This document shows, in pieces, positions 57,891 to 64,000 of a stretch of DNA of 64,000 nt. This DNA is from Ostreococcus lucimarinus CCE9901 (lineage: Eukaryota > Chlorophyta > Mamiellophyceae > Mamiellales > Bathycoccaceae), in contig NC_009373.1 in NCBI RefSeq assembly GCF_000092065.1, forward strand, positions 1-64,000. Direction: 5' to 3'. The position numbers and the translations under genes were made by a program. The notes beneath the pieces are model-generated. The model saw only the letters and a program-made list of their open reading frames with translations, made no database searches and was not told the origin of the DNA. Within the stretch, counting starts at the first letter, position 1. Each line of letters starts with the position of its first letter.

Positions 57891-58553
57891 TCACCGCTCT
57901 CGCGGCGCCTCCAACAACAACGGCTTGAGTATGTCCCAAGTCTTCGCCAACACCGCCGTCTTATAGCACAAAAACCCACAAAACGTCGCCCCGTACGAGA
58001 AATCAAACGGCAAATCCAACCGATTCCAGCACGCCGTGAACACGACGAGCGCCGTCGGCACCAACAGTCGTCTCTGCAGCAGCGCCCTCGAGTACACGCC
58101 GCCGACTTTGCCGAACGCGCCGCTCAGCATCGCGCCCACGTCCGTCACCGGTTCGTACACCAAATTTCGCGTGTAATCCGCCTCGCTGACGTTCCCATTT
58201 TCTAAGCTCTCGCTGACGCCGTCGACGTAGTCTTGGAGCAATCTGAGGTAGCCGAGCGCGCCCGCCGAGCCGAGCGCCGCGCTCAGCCCCGGCGCGACGC
58301 CGTACCCCAGCAGGCAGTACGCCGACAGCGCCGCGCCGTGCGCGAGCGTCGTCGAGCTCAGCTCCCGCTTCAACGCGACGTACTCCTCGTCGCTCATTCG
58401 CTTCTCATCGAGCGCGTCCGCGGGCGTCGCGCGACGCGGCGTCGCGATGTTTCCGCGCCGAGGGTTTCGTCGATTCGCATTCGGCGCCCGCGCGGCGCGT
58501 CCGAGCGCGCGCGCGTCCGTGCGCGTCGATCGCGACGTCGACGACGATCGCAT
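57891..58553 (-). CDS. CGL160-like plastid membrane protein (ATP synthase assembly)
   Basis: 220-aa protein with an Arg/Ser/Thr transit-like N-terminus and about four membrane segments: LSAYCLLGYGVAPGLSAALGSAGALGYLRLLQDYVD, an amphipathic stretch, RRLLVPTALVVFTACWNRLDLP and ATFCGFLCYKTAVLAKTW. The pattern of a YxRxL loop and RLLVPxxLV followed by WN resembles the C-terminal AtpI/UncI-like domain of plant CGL160, which assists thylakoid ATP synthase assembly. The long N-terminal CF1-binding region of plant CGL160 is absent or much reduced. The assignment is by recollection of motifs and is only moderately secure. I chose the ATG at 58553. Confidence 0.6.
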   Translation of the reverse strand: MRSSSTSRSTRTDARALGRAARAPNANRRNPRRGNIATPRRATPADALDEKRMSDEEYVALKRELSSTTLAHGAALSAYCLLGYGVAPGLSAALGSAGALGYLRLLQDYVDGVSESLENGNVSEADYTRNLVYEPVTDVGAMLSGAFGKVGGVYSRALLQRRLLVPTALVVFTACWNRLDLPFDFSYGATFCGFLCYKTAVLAKTWDILKPLLLEAPRER

Positions 58554-58694
58554 CTCCGCCGCGACCGCGCTCGGGCGCGTCCAGACGGCGTCCAGCGCGC
58601 GCGACAGTGCGGATTGCGAAATTGCACTTTTTGGGGACGCGCCGAACGCGCGCGCGTTCGCACTCCTCGACGCGCCCCGGACGCGCCGCGCGTC

Positions 58695-59474
58695 ATGCCT
58701 CCGCGCAAAAAAGCATCTTCGACCGACGCGCGCGGCTCGCGCGCGCGCGCGCCGGCGAAATCGGCGTCCAAGGGCGACGACGCGACGCGAACGCGACCGC
58801 GCGGTCGAATCGACGCGCCGCGCGCATCCTTCTTCTCGCGCCACGCCAACGTGTACGCGTACGCGCCGAATCTCGTCGGGTACGCCCGCATCGCGCTCGC
58901 GATCTGCGCCCTGAGGACCGCGTTCGCGGACGTGCGGACGTGTCTGCTGTGTTACTTCGCGTCGTTCGCGTGCGACGAGCTCGACGGCCGCCTCGCGCGG
59001 CGATACGATCAGTGCTCCGAGTTCGGTCGAGCGCTGGACATGATCACCGATAGGCTGGCGACGTCGGGATTATTGGTCGTGCTCGCGATGGAGCATCGAG
59101 AGTGGTACGCGACGTGCGTGGGATTGCTGGCGCTGGACGTGGCGTCGCACTGGACGCACGCGTACGTCCAGCTCATGATCGGCGCCGACGGTCACAAATC
59201 CATCGGCGACGAGTCCTTCTTTCTGTTGCGGTGGTACTACGGGAATCGGATATTTATGGGCGCGTGCTGCGTCAGCGTGGAGGTGCTGTATCTGTGTTTG
59301 CACGCGATGCGCGCGGATCCCGCGTTCGTCGGTTTTCGCGCGCTCGGGCCGCTGACGTTTTCGGCGCTCGCGCGTCTCGCGATTCCCGGGTTCGTCGTCA
59401 AGCAGATGGCCAACTGCGCGCAGTTGTTCGAGGCGTGCGAAACGTTGGTGAGGATCGATCGCATGGCGATTTAG
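58695..59474 (+). CDS. PIS1: Phosphatidylinositol synthase (CDP-alcohol phosphatidyltransferase)
   Basis: ER membrane enzyme that makes phosphatidylinositol from CDP-diacylglycerol and myo-inositol. The 259-aa protein has a basic low-complexity N-terminus (about 1-45). NVYAYAPNLVGYARIALAI follows, then the CDP-alcohol transferase signature DELDGRLARRYDQCSEFGRALDMITD, which fits D-x2-D-G-x2-A-R-x8-G-x3-D-x3-D. The remaining helices (SGLLVVLAMEH, RWYYGNRIFMGACC) fit eukaryotic PIS. Single exon, divergent from the CGL160-like gene over 141 bp. Longer in-frame starts upstream are antisense artefacts of that gene. Confidence 0.93.
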   Translation: MPPRKKASSTDARGSRARAPAKSASKGDDATRTRPRGRIDAPRASFFSRHANVYAYAPNLVGYARIALAICALRTAFADVRTCLLCYFASFACDELDGRLARRYDQCSEFGRALDMITDRLATSGLLVVLAMEHREWYATCVGLLALDVASHWTHAYVQLMIGADGHKSIGDESFFLLRWYYGNRIFMGACCVSVEVLYLCLHAMRADPAFVGFRALGPLTFSALARLAIPGFVVKQMANCAQLFEACETLVRIDRMAI

Positions 59475-59648
59475 CGCGGCCGCGACGCGTCCGGATGTAA
59501 AACGAATGAAATCCGTCTTCGACGCGCGTCGCTTCGCGTCGTCCCGCGGCGCGCTGGGTGTTACCCCGCACACCGTCGCGCGGACGCGCGCGTCGCGCGA
59601 TATTTCGACGCCGAGTCGACGAACGCGTCGTCGACAAAGCTCGGCGTC

Positions 59649-61019
59649 ATGCAGAGCGCCGAAAAACGCCCGCGGTACGCCCTGATCGACTGCGAAGACG
59701 ACGCGAGGTGGCACGGCTTGGCCCAGTGCATCGTCAAACTTTTCGGCCGCGACGACGAAATCTGGCACCACTACCGCGCGTGCGACGGCGAGTTGCCGTC
59801 GAAAGAGATGTTCGCGACGTACGACGGCGTGGTGGTGTCGGGGAGCTCGCACAAGGCGGAGTGGGACACGAACGGGACGCCGCGGTGGACGCGAGCGCTG
59901 GGCGAGTGGCTGCGACGCGCGACGGACGATCGACATCCCGAGTACACGCGCGACGCCGACGGAGGAAAGAAAAAGGTGAAAATATTAGCGATGACGTTCG
60001 CGGGGTACCTGTGCGCGATGGCGAACGGGGGGGCGGTGGGGATGATTCCGAACGGCGGACACGTCGTCGGGGCGACGGCGATGAAGACGACGGAGGCGTG
60101 GCGACGATCGAAAGCGTTCGTCAAGGCGCGGGAGACGTACGGTGAACCGATGGATGGTAAGGGAGAGACGCTGGTGGTGCATCAAAATCGCGCGCAGAGG
60201 ATTGAGCGATTGCCCGAGGGCGCGACGGCGACGACGACGAGCGGAGACGGGGAGATTGAAATGTGGACGACGCGCGATGGACGCTGTTTAGCGTGGCAGC
60301 ACTCGTTCAGCGATGGCGTCGCGAGCGTGTTGTCGCACAAAGTCGAGAGCGGGCTCGAGGCGAGGCGGTCCGAGAAGAGCGCGGCGGCGGCGGGGGACGT
60401 AAAGCCGGATGATTTGCCAAACAACGACGCCGGGTTTCTCATCGGCGTCGCGCGCGCGTTTTTGCGCGACGGCGCGCTCGCGAGCGACGAAGACGAAGAA
60501 TATTTACGCACTCGCCGCCGCGAGGCGCGCGAGACTTTGTCGTGGGCGGCGCGACGGAGAGAGGAAATCATGGCGGCGCGCGCGGCGCGCGGCGCGCGGC
60601 CCGGCGCGGCCAACGCCAAACGCGACGCCGCGAACGATGGTTCGACCGCGCCAGCGATCGTCGAGCGAGAAGAATCCGCGCGCACGCAAGCCATGGCCGC
60701 GCGCGCGTTCACCAAAATCGCCGACACCGTCAACGCCGAGCTCTCGCTCGCCGCGAGCGAGGTTCGATTTCTCCAAAACGCCAACGAAACCGCCGCTCGC
60801 GAGTACGACGCCGTCGGCGAATCCATCGCCGACTTGCACGTCTTCATCGGCGCATTAAAAGCCAAGGACGAGGCGATGAAACCAAAGTTAGACGCGATCT
60901 TAGCCATCGAAGGCGAGGTGGACGCGTTGGAGACGCTCGCGCGCGCCGTCGACAAGCGCGTCTCCGCGCTCGAGCTTCGTCTCAAATCCATCAAGTCCAA
61001 GCGCGCGAGCGCGACGTGA
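59649..61019 (+). CDS. Degenerate gamma-glutamyl-peptidase-like domain fused to BLOC-1 subunit 2
   Basis: One 456-aa frame with two modules. Residues about 8-245 match class I glutamine amidotransferase / plant gamma-glutamyl peptidase: YALIDCEDDARWHG, YDGVVVSGSSHKAEW, EIEMWTTRDGRCLAW. The nucleophile elbow reads LAMTFAGYL, with Thr116 where GxCFGH has Cys, and the catalytic His segment reads WQHSFS instead of GHPE, so it looks catalytically dead. Residues about 345-456 match BLOC1S2 (FTKIADTVNAELSLAASEVRFLQNAN; MKPKLDAILAIEGEVDALETLARAVDKRV), a coiled-coil subunit of the lysosome/endosome-related BLOC-1 and BORC complexes. An Ala/Arg linker joins them. No stop or good splice pair separates the halves. 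Confidence 0.8.
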   Translation: MQSAEKRPRYALIDCEDDARWHGLAQCIVKLFGRDDEIWHHYRACDGELPSKEMFATYDGVVVSGSSHKAEWDTNGTPRWTRALGEWLRRATDDRHPEYTRDADGGKKKVKILAMTFAGYLCAMANGGAVGMIPNGGHVVGATAMKTTEAWRRSKAFVKARETYGEPMDGKGETLVVHQNRAQRIERLPEGATATTTSGDGEIEMWTTRDGRCLAWQHSFSDGVASVLSHKVESGLEARRSEKSAAAAGDVKPDDLPNNDAGFLIGVARAFLRDGALASDEDEEYLRTRRREARETLSWAARRREEIMAARAARGARPGAANAKRDAANDGSTAPAIVEREESARTQAMAARAFTKIADTVNAELSLAASEVRFLQNANETAAREYDAVGESIADLHVFIGALKAKDEAMKPKLDAILAIEGEVDALETLARAVDKRVSALELRLKSIKSKRASAT

Positions 61020-61160
61020 GCGCCGCGCCCGCGCGCGTGCCATTGTAAATTATTATTTTAAACCAGCGCTCGCTCGCGCGTTAGACGCGTTCCAATCGCC
61101 GCTCGCCTCGTCGAACGCTCGCCTCGCGTCCGCACACCGCGACGCCGCCCATCCCTCGCG

Positions 61161-61526
61161 ATGTCCGATCGCGTCCCCGACGCCCTCGACGCCGTCACGA
61201 ACGAAGATCGTTTCACCGTCGAGCTCGAGTTCGTGCAATCGCTCGCCAATCCGCGCTACGTCCACTTCTTAGCCTCAAAGGGCGTCCTCAGGGATGACAG
61301 ATTCATCGCGTATCTCCGCTATCTGCGCTACTGGGAGCGCCCGGAGTACGCGAAATTCATCCTCTACCCCCACTGCCTGCGGTTTCGAAGGCTCCTGCTC
61401 GACGACGCCTTCCGCGTCGCGATGGAGAACCCGCGAAACGCCGAGCGCGCGTTCAAGGCGCAGTTTGAACGCTGGAGCGCGCGCGGCGCGGCGCCGAGCC
61501 GCGCCGACGCGGACGCGAACGCGTGA
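61161..61526 (+). CDS. MED31: Mediator complex subunit 31 (MED31/SOH1)
   Basis: Small, highly conserved subunit of the Mediator middle module, which links transcription factors to RNA polymerase II. The 121-aa protein contains nearly the whole family signature: FTVELEFVQSLANPRYVHFLA, FIAYLRYLRYWERPEYAKFI, YPHCLRFRRLLL. After about residue 105 the tail is Ala/Arg/Asp low complexity. Single exon. Confidence 0.95.
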   Translation: MSDRVPDALDAVTNEDRFTVELEFVQSLANPRYVHFLASKGVLRDDRFIAYLRYLRYWERPEYAKFILYPHCLRFRRLLLDDAFRVAMENPRNAERAFKAQFERWSARGAAPSRADADANA

Positions 61527-61650
61527 CGGTTCGCGCGATGCGAGCGCGAAAAAGAGGGATTCGCGTCGCCGCGCGTCGACGACGACCCTCGCGCGTCGGC
61601 GCCGCTCGGCGCCGCGTCGCGCGTTGAAATTACACCGCGCGCGGCGCTGA

Positions 61651-61673
61651 TTTAGGGTTTAGGGTTTAGGGTT
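61651..61673 (+). promoter_or_regulatory. Interstitial telomere repeat / telo-box in promoter
   Basis: Three perfect TTTAGGG units plus TT, 38 bp upstream of the ATG of the next gene. Similar telo-box motifs act in plant promoters of translation-related genes, so this may be a regulatory element rather than a telomere relic. Confidence 0.75.
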
Positions 61674-61710
61674 CGCCGCGCGTCGACGCCGCACACGCCG
61701 ACGCGGCGCC

Positions 61711-62430
61711 ATGGCGTCCGCGGACGACCCCTCGCGCGCGCGCTTCGGCGCCGCCATGCTCGACGGCTTCGCCGTCGACGTCTCGCACCAGGAGATCGAG
61801 CGCGTCGTCGTCGAGCTCGAGGAACTGTACCGAAGCCAACCGGGCGAGTGGCTGCCGATCGCCGGCATCGGCGACTACCTCGCGCGCGAGCTCGGATACG
61901 AGGACCTGGACGAGTTCGAGGACGCGCTGAAGAGCGATTTCGCCGCCTTCGTCGGGAAACTGCCGCACGTGGTGATCTCGCGCGTGGAGAGCGAACTGAC
62001 GCCGGGGACGTTTCGGGACGTCTTCAAGGTGACGACGCCGGCGGCGACGGGAAAAGCGGCGAAACCGCGCGTCATGCGATTGCGGGTGCGAAACAGAGAG
62101 GATCTGTGGCGAGTGTTCATGAAATCGCCGAACACGGCGCTGGAGATTCCGGAGATTGATTTTTACGTCGGCGGCGACGCGAAGCGCGCGGTGGACTCGG
62201 TGTACAACCACGTCGCGGCGTGCGTGTTCAATCTCGAGACGCACGTCGCGCACATGGCGACGAGCGCGGAAACCGAGGATGAGCGTCGAGGGATCTTGGA
62301 GACGTGCGAGGCGCTGCGAGGGATGTTGGATTTAGAGCGGGAGTTTACGCTCGTCGCGCGAGACGCCGACGGCGCGTGCGCGTTCAAACCGGACGACGGC
62401 GTCGAGATCGAGTACGTCGACGACGCGTGA
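61711..62430 (+). CDS. Unknown protein with winged-helix-like N-terminal part
   Basis: 239-aa acidic protein without a family I recognise. Residues about 28-90 (VVVELEELYRSQPGEWLPIAGIGDYLARELGYEDLDEFEDALKSDFAAFVGKL) look like a small winged-helix or LOTUS-like fold. The centre contains a beta-strand-rich stretch (KPRVMRLRVRNREDLWRVFMKSP). The C-terminal third is helical (HMATSAETEDERRGILETCEALRGMLDLEREF) and ends DDGVEIEYVDDA. Codon use is like that of neighbouring conserved genes, so it is very probably real. Single exon with a telo-box in the promoter. Confidence 0.7.
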   Translation: MASADDPSRARFGAAMLDGFAVDVSHQEIERVVVELEELYRSQPGEWLPIAGIGDYLARELGYEDLDEFEDALKSDFAAFVGKLPHVVISRVESELTPGTFRDVFKVTTPAATGKAAKPRVMRLRVRNREDLWRVFMKSPNTALEIPEIDFYVGGDAKRAVDSVYNHVAACVFNLETHVAHMATSAETEDERRGILETCEALRGMLDLEREFTLVARDADGACAFKPDDGVEIEYVDDA

Positions 62431-62672
62431 TCGAGCGCCGTCCATCGTAAAAAATGTATTAGCGCGCTTGTAACGCCGGCGCACGCTAGCTCGAACCGCG
62501 CGCTTCGATCGCGCGTCCCGTCCCGCGTCCCGAGCGCGTCCCGAGCGCGTCCCCGTCCCGCACACCTCGACGTCTCGCGACGCCGCCGCGACGCGTCGCG
62601 CCGCGACGACGCCGACGTCGACGACGCGCGCGCCGAGCGTCGCGAGACGCGCGAACCGCGCGATCGCGCGCG

Positions 62673-63646
62673 ATGCGTCCGAGCGGTCGACTTTTGCGCG
62701 CCTTCAAGGGGTGGTTGGACACGCGCGCCGTCGTGCGCGTCGCCGGCGCGGACGCCGCGGCGTTTCTGCAGGTGCGCTCGATGTTTACGTATCGCCATCG
62801 TTTCAAAACTGACGCGACGACCAGGGCGCGGTGACGAACGACGTGCGCGCGCTGCGCGAGGGCGGCGACGCGGCGTACTGCGCGACGCTCACGCCGAAGG
62901 GAAAAATCTTCGCCGACGCGTTCGTTCGACTCGCCGGGAGCGAATCGGATGAATTTTTATTGGACGTCGATCGAGAAAAGTCGAGCGAATTTTTGCGCGC
63001 GCTCAGGATGCTGAGCCTGAGGAAACGGGTGACGATCGAGGACGCGAACGAGCATCGCGTCGTCGTCGCGAGCGCGGACGCGGACGTCGGGGATTCGAGC
63101 GCGCGCGCGGTGCGGAGGGACGAGCGATTGGAACAATTAGGGTTTAGGGGTATAGTGCCCGCGTCCGACGCGGCGTGGCGCGACGCGGTGGCGGACGCGC
63201 ACGCGCGAACGCGAATCGCGCTCGGCGTCGCCGAGGGCGCGAGCGAGCTCGCGAACGCGTTACCGCTCGAGTGCAATTTCGACGCTTTGAACGGCGTGAG
63301 TTTCACCAAAGGGTGCTACGTCGGGCAAGAGAACACGGCGAGGCAGCGGTTTCGAGGGGTCGTGCGCAAGCGCATCGCGCCTTTCGTTGCGATCGAACCC
63401 GGCGCGCGCGCGCCGAGCGTCGGGGGAAAAATCGTAAACGAACGCGGCGACGTCGTGGGTGATGTCATCGCGGCGATCGAAGACGAGGACGCGGTCTTGG
63501 GTTTGGTGCGCGCGCGCATGAGTTTCATTCGCGCGCACGTTGCGGGCGAACCAGGGTCGGCGTTTCGAATCGCCGACGGCGCGCGCGTCGGCGTCGAGCC
63601 CCCGAGTTGGTGGCCGACCGAGTGGCTCGACGCCGCCGAGGAGTGA
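62673..63646 (+). CDS. IBA57: IBA57 / folate-binding iron-sulfur assembly protein
   Basis: Aminomethyltransferase-fold (COG0354/YgfZ) protein that helps mature mitochondrial [4Fe-4S] proteins. Two exons (62673-62771 and 62825-63646) give 306 aa. The 53-nt intron has donor GTGCGC, ACTGAC at 62808 and acceptor CAG. Splicing yields VRVAGADAAAFLQGAVTNDVRALRE, the standard start of the fold; without it the frame has no ATG before this point. The family signature KGCYVGQE is present, after PLECNFDALNGVSFT. The presequence is very short (RPSGRLLRAFKGW). Confidence 0.93.
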
Positions 63647-63728
63647 AGCGCCGAGGAGGAAAGAGTAGCTGCGTTTATAGAATCGTGCGTGCGCACGAGC
63701 TTTAGGTTTTATCACAAATCATTCGTTC

Positions 63729-64000
63729 TCATTCGTCCTCCTCGTCGTCCACGACCAACGCGCGTTTCTTTCGCTCCTTGGGCGCGCCGACGGCTTCGTC
63801 TTCGTCTTCGTCCAACGAGCCCGCGGCGACGTCCTGTTCCATCGCGCCCGCACCATCGCTACCGGCCGCACCATCGTTCTCCTCGGCCTCTAAGAAATCG
63901 GCGTCCATCCGCGCCGCGCCCCCTTCCGCGTCGACGTCGCCGCCGGCGTCGTCGCGTCGTTCGTAATACGACTCCGTGTACCCGCGATCGTTTCTCCCCC
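63729..64000 (-). CDS. C-terminal end of an acidic nuclear-type protein (partial)
   Basis: The last 90 codons of a minus-strand gene whose 5' part lies beyond the window. The visible part is acidic and low-complexity, with several Asp/Glu runs, and ends with a basic patch followed by acid (KERKKRALVVDDEEDE), resembling a nuclear localisation signal and acidic tail. Near the window edge it reads GRNDRGYTESYYERRDD. No domain can be named from this piece. It is convergent with IBA57 (82-bp gap). Confidence 0.7.
   Translation of the reverse strand, partial: GRNDRGYTESYYERRDDAGGDVDAEGGAARMDADFLEAEENDGAAGSDGAGAMEQDVAAGSLDEDEDEAVGAPKERKKRALVVDDEEDE

Noticed and set aside
63140-63153. TTAGGGTTTAGGGG, telomere-like
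   Set aside because: It lies inside the conserved IBA57 coding sequence (LGFRG) and is best explained by the codons.

Overview
This window is the left end of a nuclear chromosome of a very compact green picoalga. It most likely belongs to Ostreococcus (Mamiellophyceae), although the species cannot be fixed from the sequence alone. It opens with about 20 perfect copies of the plant-type telomere repeat CCCTAAA and continues into GC-rich DNA with one gene roughly every 1.6 kb. Intergenic gaps are mostly 50-500 bp and most genes are uninterrupted. The gene content is that of a photosynthetic eukaryote: Rubisco accumulation factor, plastid tetrapyrrole synthesis, a CGL160-like plastid protein, plastid CAAD and pentapeptide proteins, and mitochondrial SCO1, MPP-alpha, uL3m and IBA57.

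Layout. 1-850: telomere and gene-free subtelomere. 0.85-9 kb: heat-shock factor, SCO1, an AT-richer orphan coiled-coil gene, eIF4G-like factor, PP2A methylesterase, SUMO E1 subunit and a tRNA-Arg. 9-20 kb: METTL21-like methyltransferase, an ankyrin/malonyl-transacylase fusion, GSA aminotransferase, an orphan ankyrin-like gene, a secreted GH5 mannanase, EBP1 and RAF1. 20-31 kb: ribosomal protein S3a, MPP-alpha, COM1/CtIP, PEX11, a PhyH dioxygenase and a protein kinase. 31-45 kb: a large membrane coiled-coil protein, an ammonium transporter, a HAD phosphatase, a giant CAAD-coiled-coil-SAP protein and a CBS-pair protein. 45-57 kb: an armadillo-like protein, a cAMP-receptor-like GPCR, universal stress protein, alpha-SNAP, a lumenal pentapeptide protein and a P3A-type ATPase fused to a methyltransferase. 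57-64 kb: mitochondrial uL3, CGL160-like protein, phosphatidylinositol synthase, a GGP-like/BLOS2 fusion, MED31, an unknown protein, IBA57 and the 3' end of an acidic protein that runs off the window.

Nine genes need splicing to give a family-consistent N-terminus. I reconstructed ten introns by hand (53-363 nt). Eight have a GTGCG donor, nearly all have an ACTGAC-like branch site 11-35 nt before the acceptor, and nine of the ten follow the first exon. Four proteins have unusual architectures: P3A ATPase + SAM methyltransferase, ankyrin + malonyl-CoA:ACP transacylase, degenerate gamma-glutamyl-peptidase domain + BLOC-1 subunit 2, and CAAD + coiled coil + SAP + a duplicated unknown domain. There is no operon structure; neighbours are functionally unrelated housekeeping genes. 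No transposons, rRNA genes or CRISPR arrays are visible.
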